64,000 nt of DNA, from positions 26,880,353 to 26,944,352 of the forward strand of contig NC_092807.1 of NCBI RefSeq assembly GCF_040954645.1. The letters run 5' to 3'. Source of the DNA: Diabrotica undecimpunctata (taxonomy: Eukaryota > Arthropoda > Insecta > Coleoptera > Chrysomelidae). A program made the translations under genes and the position numbers. Under the pieces are notes generated by a model. It was not told the origin of the DNA and did no database searches. It was given only the letters and a program-made list of their open reading frames with translations. This document shows, piece after piece, positions 45,060-56,918 of this stretch (position 1 is its first letter; each line of letters begins with the position of its first letter).

Positions 45060-45972
45060 TTCAATTAGAGTAAGTGTTCAAAATGTCCTCCGTTTTCACG
45101 AATTCAAAAGTCTAAAGAATCCATTAATTTTCTAAACAATTGGTGATCAGCTAGGATGTCATTAAAGTGACGTTGAATTTTCAACGTGTAGTTCACTGTT
45201 GAATGTGTAGAATGACCAAAATTGTGTAGTCCAACGGATTAAAATCGCATGACCGAGGAGGCCGATGAATCGGAGCTTCTATACGCCCACCAATTCGTCG
45301 ATTCGGAAAATGGTTATTCAACCAATTGCGACACCTCCTATCAAAGTGCGATGGAGCTCCATAAAAGATAAAGATCTTCGCTCATTTAGCGTTAAATCTT
45401 CTAATATCTCGAACAAATGATCGATTAACACATATCACCATTTAAATTTCCAAGTAGAATATGATAACCTATTAAATGAAACGCAGAGGCAACTTCGGAT
45501 TGACTAACCGAAGCCCTCTAGAGCACCTAGGTAGCTGATATGGAGTTATTTTTTGTGAAGACCCTAACCTCCCTATAGTGACATTGCAAGAGCTCTTGGA
45601 CTTGTCTGTAATGATAAGAAAGTAGCTGCTGCTTTTTAAGTAGTCGCCAAATATTTGAAGACGTATTTGTTTGTCTTGCCATATTCCTTACGCTAACTTT
45701 GGAACTTGATCAAGTCAATTTAAAATATTTTCTTTATTAATTGTTCTTGGTCTACCAGAATTTATTTAAATTGCTTTCACATTCCCAGTTTCTTGACAAC
45801 GTCGTTCAACGGCTCTAAATGTTTTTTTGCTTGGTAAGTTTCTTTTAGAAAATTTTTCTGCATAACGCGTAAATGCTACACTAGACTTTGCTAAACACTC
45901 CAAGTTTAATACCATGTCGGTGTATTTAACATTTGAGTATATATACAGGGTGGTCCTTAAGTAATTGTACAA
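45060..45972 (-). pseudogene. Mariner-like transposase relic with DUF4817-type N-terminus
   Basis: The minus-strand frame at 45972-45766 has YTDMVLNLECLAKSSVAFTR and YAEKFSKRNLPSKKTFRAVE, the helix-turn-helix N-terminus typical of these insect transposases. Further on (about 45380-45190) comes APSHFDRRCRNWLNNHFPNR followed by an eroded RPPRSCDFNPLDY block, equivalent to the WPPRSPDLTPLDF catalytic region. Full of stops. Confidence 0.65.
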
Positions 45973-46519
45973 ATGAAAACCGTAAATTCTACGCTTTAAG
46001 CCAACTTGCTTTAATAAAATGTTGATATTAAGAAAGATACAGGGTGTTAAAGGGGAAATTTAAAATTCTATTTTTCGCTATACCTTTTACGTTTGTAAAT
46101 ATTTTTGGACAAAAATTTATAATTGGATGCTTTAAAGCAGAATACAATATAATTTTATACAAACTTTAATGTAACTGATAGAGGGCGCCACATATGCCAC
46201 ATGTATGGCATAGATTTGCGTTTTACTTTTTTGATCTTTAAGTTAGCTCTATTTGTGTTAAAAAATATTAAAGATACATTATTTTTACAAAGAAAAGGTA
46301 TACTTGTTAGTAACCTCAAAATTTAACCGTTTTCAAGATATTCGCATTTTATAAGTCAGCTGCATAATAATTCTTAGTTGTAATATTTGTGCGGTAAAGC
46401 ACTGAATACCTGTAGATAAGCATAATTCACAGTTTATTCTTATTACAACAACTCAAAGATGATAATGTAATATTACAAAATTTTTGTTATGGCTGCTAAA
46501 TGTCTTATTGAAGAAAATA

Positions 46520-46620
46520 TTCTTCATCTTCTTCTTTATGTGCCGATTCCGTATTCAGACGTTGGCCGTCATCATGTTTACAATTTCCCTTTTCTATCGC
46601 TTTTTAAGTTTCTATACCTA
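46520..46620 (-). mobile_element. LINE or SINE 3' tail inside the mariner relic
   Basis: The minus strand reads ggccaacgtctgaatacgg, then aatcggcacataaagaagaa, the 3' end of an AAG-tailed retroelement seen elsewhere in this window. Confidence 0.5.
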
Positions 46621-47324
46621 CTGGTGTTGTATTACTTTTTCCCTATTGTAAAATGCTGAAAACCCAAAATATGTGGTTTATATAAGATGGTACACCACCA
46701 CATTCTATAGAGAAGGTAGTGAGAACATACTTAAATATAACTGTTCTGAACGTTGGATTGATCGTGGCAGTCATATTCCTTGGCAATGTAGTGAGATATT
46801 GATATAATTATTTAATTTATAAAAAATTCCAAAAGAATACTTATTATTCATTACATAAATTGTTAACCATTAGGACAATTAGAAACTAAAGCACAGGTAT
46901 TGAATAACACATATGTGTCTTGTTTCATAATACTTTTGCTATCAACCTAACCTTAAAGACATTTTTACAAAGACATAACCAGCATTTTTACAAAAACATC
47001 ATCGTTGGCCTAATAACCGATATTGTTATAAATATAGTAAACACATAGGTAATTTAGTTCAGCATAATATTAGTTCGTTAGTTAATCATAATAGACCATT
47101 TGTTCGAGATGTAATTATAGTTACTCGTAAGCTGTAACGTATCATATAAATAAGTAATGTCATCGATAGGTTATTCCGTGTTTATATACGTAACCAATGA
47201 ATCAGATACATCACAGTTTAATACATTATTTAACCTGAGCGACAAATAATATGTAGTTCCATAATATACCACAAGGTTTGGATATGTATCCAAAAGAATA
47301 TATTCATCCATTATACATTATAGC

Positions 47325-47500
47325 CACCACGTAGCCCAGAATTTAATCCGCTTCATTTTGGTGTATGGGGCGTATTAAAACAACGTGTCTATAAGAATCC
47401 CATAAACATTCGCAACCAACTATGGGAAGAAATAAATACTGTAGCAGTTTCTTTAGAACCAATGATGCTATTTAATATGAGACGATCTTTTATGTAATAT
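47325..47500 (+). pseudogene. Mariner-like transposase C-terminus
   Basis: Reads PPRSPEFNPLHFGVWGVLKQ, then RVYKNPINIRNQLWEEINT and a terminal stop. It corresponds to the PRSPDLxPxDFxLWGxLK block containing the third catalytic acid. Upstream sequence is eroded. Confidence 0.65.
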
Positions 47501-48258
47501 ATTGACAAATGAATTAAAGAAAATGGTGGACAAATCGAACACTTACTTTGACAAAAAGTTATGTTATTTAGTTTAACTATTTCTTAATTTGGTTTGTAAA
47601 CAAAATGTTTTGATTATGACTTTAATTTAACATAAAACGTAAAATGTTTGATGTAAAATCCTATTATTCTGTTTTTGTCATATTAATTATCCTGCTGATA
47701 TATTTATTTTATTTAATATTTCGTTAACTATTAACTTTAGTTAAAGGTATTTTATACCAAAATTTAGATTTATTAATGTTTTTGTCTATTTTTCCTTCGT
47801 TGACTGGAGTAATTGCCTTAAATCAGAATTATGCAGCTGATTTTTAAAATGCGATTATCCCTAAAACTGTTAAGTTTTAAAGTTATTAACAAGTATACCT
47901 TTTTTTTTTGTTAAAATAATGTATCTTTAATATTTTTTTATCATAGATACAGGTAACTCAAAGAGCAAAAAAGTTAAGTGCAAATGTATGCCACATATGT
48001 GGCGCCCTCTATCAGCTACATCAAAGTGTGCATCAAATTATAATTTCTCATATTTAAAAGTACCCAGTTGTAAATTTTTATGCATAAATCTTTATAAACA
48101 TGAAAGTTATAGCGAAAAATAGAATTTAAAATTTTAACTTTAACACCCTGTATCTTTCTTAATATCAACATTTTATTAAAGAAAGTTGACTTAAACCGTA
48201 ATATTTTAAAGTGTAGAATTTACGGTTTTTTCGTTTGTACAATTACTTAAGGACCACC

Positions 48259-48261
<3 letters not shown>

Positions 48262-48331
<70 letters not shown>
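48262..48331. repeat. (TA)n microsatellite
   Basis: Follows the right tip of the mariner-like element. Confidence 0.95.
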
Positions 48332-48332
<1 letters not shown>

Positions 48333-49186
48333 CACGTGAAATTTCCGCGGGAGTTATATGTGCTTCCTGTGATTTTCCGGGTTTGACTCCGCGTTGAATG
48401 ATTTTGGTTTTGATAAAAACCAAACGTTTCGGCAAGGTCGAACTTGGCATTGTCAAGTCAGGCAGTAGCGCTTCTTGCTGGTGCTTGAAGTTAACTGGAC
48501 AGTTAAGTATATAACGAAACGGAACATGCAAAGAAAATTTATCTCATAAAAATTTTTACTATTGAAAAAAATTATTGTTTTTGATATTTTTATGACGCTA
48601 ATATTCGCTGCGTCAAAGAACTCATGTTTGTATGACCGTCACGGCTACCTGTGAACAAGAATCGGCAACACTGTACGGCAGCTCGTGGTCAAGTCTATTA
48701 GAGGGAAGTCCAAGTAAATGTACTAATTATATATTCTGTGATTCTTATGAGAAAACGCAAATTGAATGCAGCGGCGGCTCGTGGCCTAAAAAAGTAGTGA
48801 AGATGAGGAAAGCTTGCCGGAGCCAAAAGGAGTTTTGGTACCTACTTCGCGCCCAAATCTCATAAAAAATTCGTTAAAAAAAAATGTTTAGAGTTTATGG
48901 CCCTAATAACTTGAAAACAGTTTTTCTTGTTCAGTTCTGCTTGCCTGGGGTATTTTAGTTCTGAACCTCGACATTTCATTGAGGGTTTTTTGGCGATTAA
49001 AACACCACGCCTGGGGTTGGTGAGTTTCGATTCAGCCGCCCACTCTAAGTCAGATGCTAATTGCAGCCGACCACTCTGGATCAGACGCAGATGTTTAAAA
49101 TACTGGTTGGTCGACAATGTAAAAGAACATCCCTTTTATCTTCATTTTTCCAATGCGTAAATGGAGTCTCTAATATATTACACACC
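48332..49186. other. Unassigned repeat-like DNA
   Basis: Higher GC than its surroundings. Contains ccaaacgtttcggcaaggtc, similar to ends of Penelope-like elements. Short frames (48632-48865, 49117-48860) have no recognisable similarity. Confidence 0.4.
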
Positions 49187-49428
49187 AAGTCATTAATTTA
49201 GCCACCATTTAATATAGTCTTCTGCAGGTCATCATGCAGGGTAGAGTCGATGTCAAAAAGGGAAAAGGTAGAAAGAGGAAATCATGGCTGCGAAATATTT
49301 GAGACTGGACAAACATGACTGTAGACGATTTATTCCACGTTGCAAAAGACAGAGAAATTTTTAGAAATGTGGTCGCCAACCTCCGTTAATGGAGACGGCA
49401 TAGGAAGAAGAAGAAGAAGTCATTAATT
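49187..49428 (+). mobile_element. Minimal 5'-truncated LINE with 12-bp target duplication
   Basis: The word aagtcattaatt is found at 49187-49198 and 49417-49428. Between them are about 218 bp encoding GKGRKRKSWLRNI and MTVDDLFHVAKDREIFRNVVANLR, the last residues of the AAG-tailed LINE protein, then a stop and an (AAG)n tail. Confidence 0.8.
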
Positions 49429-50278
49429 GGATTCATGTCTCTCTAAAATTATTTTTGTCCAAAAGAAATTCACGACAACACTTAATATCCGAAATCCGAA
49501 ACAAACCACAGAGAAATGTATTAATAAAGTGCACTAAACAAATAAAATTAATATTGTGACTAAACTAATAAATACTATACTATACACTATACTATATAAA
49601 AATATCTATATCATGGACTAAATTTTAAAATATTGTCGCTTAGAGAAATTTCCGAAAAATAGGAATACCAAATACACATTCAACAGTGGGTGAAGACGCA
49701 TAATATATTTTTAAGCGGAACTGCACGTACCAGTTTCCTCAGCTATCACTAAGGATAGGCTGACGTCACGTTGTCATGGCAACCGTGAACGCTGATGCAG
49801 ATGGATTTTGCATTTCAAAAATTATATTCACCTCTTCCTGAATCCTATTATACACGGCTAGTGACACAGGTCAGGACTTGGCCGTCAAGTACGTACCGCT
49901 AATAAAGCTAGTTGTCTTTTTTAATTTTTAGATTAATTAAAAGAGAATAAATAATTGATTTCAGAATTTAGATATCATAATATTGTTTTCATTTTTTATT
50001 TATTTGTCTCAATTTAATTATATTTTTTTGGTGAACCTCACCTTCACCTACTTCACCTGGCCGGCCGCCGCTGATTGAATGGTTAGTTTTCGAGGGCCAC
50101 TGTGTACATTTAAATTTGAGGATAAAACGACCTTTAAACGATGAAATCACTCTTCCAAATAGTGAAAATGAGAAACTATTTTGAAAATGAGTTAAACAGA
50201 ACTAGGTATTTGATAGTTAGGGAACAACAATTGGTAAAAAAGGATGTAGGCAATAAAAAACGAAGATATAACGTAATA
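49429..50278. other. Intergenic between LINE and NDUFA8
   Basis: No gene recognised. Confidence 0.4.
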
Positions 50279-50284
50279 TTTATT
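50279..50284 (-). promoter_or_regulatory. Possible NDUFA8 polyadenylation signal
   Basis: AATAAA on the minus strand, 65 bases past the stop codon. Confidence 0.55.
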
Positions 50285-50349
50285 TACAATAGAACTAAAT
50301 AAAGTAGAAACTACACACAATACACAACTCTGGTGTATAATCGGGTTTT

Positions 50350-50572
50350 TTACCACATGAAGATATATCTCGAACCATATTTAGCTTCAGGTTTGGGTAC
50401 ATCATCAGGAAGTCTGGGAGTAGCATCTTCGTAAACAGTTTTACCTTCCACTGGTGGTCTTGGCCTTTCAGTTTTATGTACATGCACTTGATTAAAGTAA
50501 TCATAAGGGGGTCTGTCTAAACCTATATTATCTTTTACACATTTATCAAAAACAGCTTGAGTTTTTCTACAT
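50350..50572 (-). CDS. NDUFA8 exon 3
   Basis: Acceptor attttcag; completes the Pro codon, then CRKTQAVFDKCVKDNIGLDR to the terminal IFMW and TAA. Confidence 0.93.
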
Positions 50573-53500
50573 CTGAAAATAAAAAGATCAATGATTACAA
50601 GGAAACATCTAGAAAAATAGAGTTAATTAAAAAAAAAATAAAATTATTGTATGTATATGGAAGATAGAAAATCATTCTATATATGGGATCATTCTTATGA
50701 TACTATCATAATTTTAATAGATTTATGCTGCTAGTACAACCATAATTAATGGATGTATGCATTTTTTGGCTTTAGAGGGGATTTGCTTTTACTAATGTGA
50801 TAACTAGAGCGCGGATTATATGCAAATTGCATATACATGCATATTTCGAGGGTCGAAGAATTTAAGGAATTTACAAGTTGAATGGTCATATTCAGGTAAT
50901 TTTTTTTAACCCGATCTCACTGTGGTCATTAGACAACAATAGAGTATTTACAAGGGACTATTTATTTTTATTACTGTTATCTTTTATAATAATAAATGAG
51001 ACACCGTATTTGTGAATAATTCTACTATTGTTAGAAAATCGACATGGATATATCGCACATCTGATGATTGGAGCACTTCAAGAAAATAATTCTACAAATG
51101 TGTACTTAATAGCTTCGAAGCAGTTGGACAAAAACAATAATGTGACGGTATCAAGATTTATACAGCAGTCTCTATCAAGCTTCTTTCTTCCAAACCCAGT
51201 ACCAGAAGAAAAGTTGTTGGTGCTTATATCTGATGCCTCTCCCTATATGGTGAAAGTAGGACAGAACCTTAAAGTATTTTACCCCAATTTAGTGCATGTT
51301 ACATGTCTTCTGCACGGGATAAACCGAGTAGCAGAAACCATCACAATAGAATATCCATTAGTAAATAAGCTAATTTCAAATGTTAAAAAAGTATTCATCA
51401 AAGTCCCTCTAAGAGTGCAGATGTATAGGGAGAGACTGCCTGTAGTTAGTTTACCATCAGAACCTGTAATTATCATATAGGAAACGTGGATTAACACGGC
51501 TATATTCTACGCTGAACATTTTGATGCTGTTAAAGACTAAATTTTGGACATGGAGAACAACGTTCAAGGTGTAGTTCAAAGTAAGGACTTGTTACAAAGT
51601 GTAAGTGTAGCTAGAGGTTTACTTTTTATTAAAGTTAATTTTGGCTTTATACAAGATATGATCACATCGTTAGAGTGTGGACAATTAAATTTAAGAGAGT
51701 CCATTAGTACCATTTAAATTCTCTCAAAATGTTAACCCCATATTTTTCGGCAATTGTTTCAATTTTGTACTTGTCACACTGGTCTCTAAATGCAGCCGCA
51801 GTATCCAGTAATTTACTTTTTAGGTAATCTTCCTCAAAGGAAATGTTCTTTTCGATTATCCAATCCTTGATTTGCCTTTTCCACAATTTTTTTTGGGGAA
51901 ATCAAATTTGCAGATGTGGTATGACTCATTATCCAAAATGACAATGTTTTCTTTGTCTTTTGGCAAGTTTCGAATTAACATCTTCTCAAACCATTCTTCA
52001 TATAGATTCCCATCCATTTATAGTAGCATAAAAGAATCACATGCAAGATAGCCTGAATATGAACATTATAGTGGGGAGACCAGACACGTGAGCAGTAATC
52101 CAAGTGTGGTCTCACTAGTGAACAGTATAATAATTTAATGGAAGGGATATTAATAATATCCTTAGCACAGTGTCTGATAAAGAACAGTGTTTGATAAAGC
52201 ACAGCATTTGAAGTGACTTTGAAATAGTCATCAATATGTAAGGTATGAATGATAAAGTGGAATCAAGGACAACACCTAAATCTTTAATTTGGGTTACAGA
52301 CTCTAAAGGACAACCTTTTATAATAAAGATTTAGTTAATGGGGTTTCTGTTTTGACCATTTTTGACCTAACAGCCATTAACTGGCACTTTTCGGTTCAAA
52401 TCTGCTTGTAGATTGTGGTAATCATAGATATTCATCATCTTCTTATAAAGTTTTAAATCATCTGCAAACATGAGAGAGTTTGAATGGACAAAACAGGAGG
52501 CAATATCATTCACATAGATATTAAAGAGAAGAGGACCTAGGTGCTAACCTTGATGTACACTAGATGGTACCTCTATCTCATTTAATTGGAAGCCTTGAAT
52601 ACACACTATTTGTATTCTTTCTGTAAATGGTAAGAGGAGATAACCACTTTAACAGTTGCCACTGAATACAAAGACTATATAACTTATTAATTAAAACTAT
52701 ATGGATTATACTATCAAACTCCTTTGTAAAGTCCATATACACAGCATGAATTTCAGTACCTTCCTCTAAAGATTCCAAAATAAAATCTGTGAAAGTCAAT
52801 AGATTAAGCTCAGTTTAGTTTTTGATTCAATGGTTTTTAGTCTATCTAAAAATTGTATTTTAGCAATGATAAAAAATGAACTCAGTGACTAGGTACTGGC
52901 TTACCAAACCAGATGGCCTAGAATCTCAGCAAACACCAGAAATTTTTCAATTTGTGATTTAACTGGACCTCCACTGTGCTTCGGAGGGGGTTGCTGGGGT
53001 TGGACAAATGGAGATGCTGGCATATGACATGTTCCACATTGCCAAGAGCAAGAGTACTGTTCTATACTGTAATTATACTATATCTTAAGACCACCTGTAT
53101 TCTATTATTGTACTAGTTTAATAAGAACTTTTGCTTCTTTTGTTTCGTAAGAGACATAAGAGATAACAGCCAAAAATACCTGCTCATATTAATTAAGGTA
53201 TGCATGTACTAGAACTAGAAGGTTAAGATAATTGAAAGTCATTTATCAATATCAATATTACTACACATTAGATGCCATAAACAATTATTTAGAATAGGTA
53301 GAGGTTAAAAGACTGATAAAAGCCATATATGTCTAAGAAGTATATATAAAACCATGTATGTAAATATATTTATATTTACTGATATTTTCATATATGACAA
53401 ATTATATTCTGCACATAGAGTAAGTACTTACGGTACAAAGGCCTGATCTGGGCTAGATTTGTCAAGACAGTTTACATACTGCATGAATTCATCTGCACAA

Positions 53501-53790
53501 GTTGCTTTAATCTTCCTAAAAAAGTTCATGGCGCAGCTGGTAACTGCTTTACCTTCATTTATACATTTCCTTGGATCTTTTAATTCATCGCGGCAAAGAA
53601 TAAACTCCTAAGAAAACAGAAATATAGGGTATTGAATTGATTAGGTAATACTTAACCTCACATTATTTTCCCATTCGCAAGTTTTTCCTACATGAAAGGC
53701 ACCCGCTTTAAGTGCTGGACCAGATAAAGGGATTTCTTGAACTGTTAATTCTTCTTCAGTGGGAAGATGTACATCGTCTGTAATGCCCAT
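50350..53790 (-). CDS. NDUFA8, complex I subunit (three exons)
   Basis: Minus-strand exons 53790-53662, 53607-53432 and 50572-50350 join in frame to 175 codons plus TAA; the human protein has 172. An accessory subunit of mitochondrial NADH:ubiquinone oxidoreductase on the intermembrane-space side, imported by the MIA40 disulfide relay. Four CX9C motifs are exact: CEWENNEFILC, CINEGKAVTSC, CADEFMQYVNC and CRKTQAVFDKC, forming a double CHCH domain. The N-terminus MGITDDVHLPTEEELTV and the C-terminal YGSRYIFMW fit the family. The start is the only Met at the correct site. Intron 1 is 54 bp; intron 2 is 2859 bp and packed with transposon relics. Confidence 0.94.
51028..51715 (+). pseudogene. hAT-type transposase fragment in NDUFA8 intron 2
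   Basis: An open frame to 51480 reads HLMIGALQENNSTNVYLIAS, LLVLISDASPYMVKVGQNLK, NLVHVTCLLHGINRVAETI and KVFIKVPLRVQMYRERLPVV. It continues after a stop with INTAIFYAEHFDAVKD. This resembles hAT-family transposases (the DUF659/RNase-H-like core with a SDAAPYM motif). N- and C-termini are missing. Confidence 0.7.
51704..52020 (-). pseudogene. DD81E-family transposase fragment
   Basis: The minus strand reads NLYEEWFEKMLIRNLPKDKE, NIVILDNESYH (second catalytic Asp) and, after a frameshift, IKDWIIEKNISFEEDYLKSK. These align with residues about 284-360 of the intact transposase at 5600-7054 (ESWFKETLISNLPN, VIVMDNASYH, IKEWLVEKDIFFEECYLKSE). It is therefore an older copy of the same family. Confidence 0.75.
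52021..52870 (-). mobile_element. Jockey-like LINE fragment
   Basis: Minus strand: TDFILESLEEGTEIHAVYMD, FTKEFDSIIHIVLINKL (RT motif A), then an eroded GVxQGxxLGPLLFN region, FADDLKLYK (about 52470-52440), KDLGVVLDSTLSF and LVRPHLDYCSRVWSPHY. This is RT plus the C-terminal segment with many stops. Confidence 0.68.
52871..53431. other. NDUFA8 intron 2 remainder
   Basis: No coding similarity recognised. Confidence 0.4.
53432..53607 (-). CDS. NDUFA8 exon 2
   Basis: Acceptor ttttcttag; reads EFILCRDELKDPRKCINEGK to SSPDQAFV plus two bases of a Pro codon; donor gtaagt. Confidence 0.93.
53662..53790 (-). CDS. NDUFA8 exon 1
   Basis: ATG at 53790-53788; 43 codons ending CEWENN; donor gtgagg, phase 0. 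Confidence 0.92.
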
Positions 53791-54977
53791 ATTTTAATAT
53801 TGTCTCTTCTCCACCAACCAACTTTAATGAAATTTATTTATCTAAGTTGACATTGACATTTGGTTTGGCATTGGCAGATTGGCACAAATGCACAAACACA
53901 CAGTACACATATAGTCTGTCATATTTGGAATAAAGTATTTGTTCTGTGATTGCGTTTATATTAATCGGTATCCCACCGATTTTATTCGATAATTCTGAGG
54001 CGGATGCACATAAATAGTGTAAATAAAAAATATGGATAAAAGTGATTTCATCCAAACGAAAAAGTAGATAATTTTGAAGGAGTTATCAGAAAAAAAGCAT
54101 AATATGAATTTATTAAACTTAGATAGAGGACCTTTGATATTATTATGAAATTAGTTTTCTTGCGTTGTTAAGTTCGAAGAGATGAGAAACATGTCCACAA
54201 GAGTAATAAAAGAAAGTTTGAGACTAAAATGCTTGAAGAACTGGAAGCTCTAAGAGGTCTCTAAGAAATCAGACCAAGACAAGAAACTGTTATAAAAGAT
54301 GAATAGTACACGAAAATAATTTAAACCGAGATTAATCTGTACTGGGAACAGAACACCTTTCTTGTCCTTCCGGAGAGGGAAGGAAATATAATAGCTAGCT
54401 AATAAGGAGAATATCTTTAGAGATCAATGGAATATTTCAAGGATTTGCTGAAATGGACCCTAGTGGGGGGGTTTAACCCCCAGAACACCCCCTGGGTGCG
54501 CCACTGTTGCTATGCACTGATGAGTATAATGCTCTATATATGTAATATTATTTCATATGGGATTAAATCACAATTAATTGTAATGAGAATAAAATTTTAC
54601 ATTTCTTCTGACGTTTTGATTTCTAAAGTGGAAATCGTTTTCTAAATCCGGATTAGAAATTGAAACGTCAAAACAAATGTAAAATGTAATTCAAGTGTCA
54701 AGTCTCTTTCTCTATCAGCAACTTGTTTTCTATTCGGCGGTTTTAGTCCAGAGTCTATGGTATCCATCAGGAGCTCGCTTTTTGTTTTTCGTCTCCTCGT
54801 TATAAATAAACCTGTTTTTCCCGTTGATCCTACGCAAGATATAATAAAATTTTCTGGATTTTTGTAATTAGGTAATGTAAAGTTTAGGTAAGTCCACTCC
54901 AGTGGTTATTATTTTAGGAATTACATAAATTATTTCAAATGCAATTTTAAGTTACGGATTTTTTTTCTGCACGTCAT
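53791..54977. other. NDUFA8 upstream region and intergenic DNA
   Basis: No TATA box was assigned for NDUFA8. A palindromic block at about 54608-54680 (gacgttttgatttctaa and ttagaaattgaaacgtc) is related to the dispersed gaaacgtcaa repeats. Confidence 0.4.
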
Positions 54978-56185
54978 TTGTTCCTAATATTTTCTTACGC
55001 TACAACAAATTATATACCAAATCCGTTTTCTAAAGAGTTAAATAAAGCTAATAGAACATGGCTTAAGTTATTCTTGTGCAGGCATCCAGACGTAGCTAGG
55101 CAAAAAGCTCAACTAATAAATACGGATCGAGCCCAAAAAATGAATAAAACAATCGTCGATGACTTCTTTCATAAATTGAGAGATACCATGGAAAAACTAA
55201 ACCTATTTGACAAAATAGGTCGTGTCAATTGTAGGTTGCGCAAAAGATGTTTCCATAGTTGAGGCAGCTACCCGCATGGGCCTAACTTTGTTTTGTCTTC
55301 CTAGCAACACGTGACACAAGTTGCAACCTATGGACAAATCAGTGTTTAAAAGCTTTGAAACATTTTGGGACCAAGAAGTTATACAATTTTTAACAACAAT
55401 CCCTGGCAAGGCTATTACCAAAATGACGTTTGGAGAAATTTTTACTCTAGTTTTGCTAAAAGACGAAGTAAACCACAGTAGCTCCCAAGCTTTATCAGAT
55501 GTCGTTAGAAGTTTTAGAAAGTCGATTGGATCCGCATATAAAAATGAGCCGAGTACAAGCGGATATCAAGTGCCAGAGAAAACTAATAACAAAAAAAAAT
55601 AATTTTTTAAATTTAATTTGATTAAATTTTACCTTTAATTACTGTATCAAGCATCGAATCATTATCAGATTTTAGTCTTCACGATGACTTACATCACGAT
55701 GTTTCTAGTGAAGATGAACCTATGAAAAGATCTAAGAGGACCAGCAGCTCTGAAGATGACAGTAAAATAATTGAATTAAAATATAAACAGAAAGACAGTA
55801 CAATGCTTAAACAGTTCTTTTACAGATACATGACTGCTGATTACACCGGAAATTAAATTACCAACCGTGAAGAGAAAGTCACCTTTAAATAGTAAAGCCC
55901 AGCAAATTACCAAAGATTTGTTCGCACCAGTATCAAAATTGAATAATCCAATCAAAGTTGTCAAAAAAGCAACGAGCAGTACGACAAAGAAATGAAGTGA
56001 TGAAAAATCGTCATATTATTTTCTTTGTAACATGTGTGTGCTATCGTCATGTGGTCTGTGTAGAACTGACGGGGCCAGTCACCATCACGAGGCCTGTGTA
56101 GAACTGACTAAAGATGACAAAGAAAAGTTTACTTGCCCTCAATGTTCCTGTTACAATTTTCAGAAATGTTTGTTACGTTTATACT
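54978..56185 (+). pseudogene. pogo-like transposase relic with PHD finger, core deleted
   Basis: The N-terminal DNA-binding and linker region (54978-55218) reads WLKLFLCRHPDVARQKAQLI, then RAQKMNKTIVDDFFHKLRDT. It is followed almost directly by the end of the DDE_1 core (VSIVEAATRMGLTLFCLPSN, 55242 onward), so the first catalytic aspartates are deleted. The frame at 55321-55602 gives QPMDKSVFKSFETFWDQEVI and SDVVRSFRKSIGSAYKN. A Lys/Ser-rich tail leads to a PHD-like end (HEACVELTKDDKEKFTCPQC, about 56080-56150). Confidence 0.72.
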
Positions 56186-56249
56186 ACTTAATTGCCTTTA
56201 TTTTTTCAGAAAAATGTGTTACTTTTAACTGTAGTTCTGCAGTGCCTAA

Positions 56250-56258
56250 TATTGACAT
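56250..56258 (+). repeat. LINE target-site duplication, left
   Basis: The word tattgacat, repeated at 56919-56927. Confidence 0.6.
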
Positions 56259-56918
56259 CTTCTTCATGTGCCATCTCCTCTAAGAAGGTTGGCAACCATC
56301 ATGGCAATTCGCACTTTCGATACCTCTGCTCTGAAAAGGTCAGCAGAAGTGCAGTTAAACCAAACTCTCAAATTGTTTAACCAGGAGATGCGTCTTCTTC
56401 CGCGACTTCTTCTACCCTGTATTCTTCCTTGTATTATTAATTGCAGCAAGTTATAACGCTCGCCCCTCATGACATGTCCCAGATATTGCAGTTTTCTGAC
56501 TTTAATTGTATTTAAAACCTCTTTATCTTTTCCCATTCTTCTCAACACCTCGACATTCGTGACTCTATCCACCCAACTTATTCTTAATATTCTTCTGTAG
56601 GCCCATAACTCGAAGGCTTCTAATCTGTCCGAAACATCTTTCTTTAATGTCCAAGCCTTCAACCCATAAAATAATACGGAGAACACGTAGCATCTCAGAA
56701 GTCTTATCTTTAAAGAAATTGAAATATCTCTGCTGCAGAGTACTTTTTTCAGTTTGTTGAAAGAATTTCTTGTCTGTCCTATTCTTGCCTTAATCTCTTC
56801 TGTGTAGTTACTCATTATTTTCGTTAATTATTGTACCCAGATATTTATATTTTTCAACTTTTTTAATTTGTTCTCCATGTATTGTTATGTTTTCTTGGCG
56901 CTGTTGGGCTTTTGTAAT
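56259..56918 (-). mobile_element. 5'-truncated LINE, C-terminal domain (183-codon frame)
   Basis: The minus-strand frame at 56815-56264 reads EIKARIGQTRNSFNKLKKVL, AWTLKKDVSDRLEAFELWAY and RRILRISWVDRVTNVEVLRR, then GRRRISWLNNLRVWFN and a stop. It is nearly identical to 10952-11340. A cttcttc run (the AAG tail) at the left and the 9-bp flanking duplication show the true 3' end and the insertion point. Confidence 0.85.

Larger units (their letters stand above)
45945..48261 (+). mobile_element. Mariner-like element with inverted repeats of about 430 bp
   Basis: Left arm 45945-46379 and right arm 47826-48261 are inverted copies with moderate divergence (landmarks cagggtggtccttaagtaat, agaaagatacagggtgtt, agagggcgccacatatg). 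Between them a decayed plus-strand transposase C-terminus survives at 47325-47500. The right tip abuts a TA tract. Confidence 0.72.

Noticed and set aside
48247..48531. 94-codon minus-strand frame ending in Ile-Tyr repeats
   Set aside because: Half is a TA tract; the remainder lies in unassigned repeat DNA and has no recognised motif.
48632..48865. 77-codon plus-strand frame
   Set aside because: No recognisable domain, no splice context and located in repeat-like DNA; not enough to call a gene.
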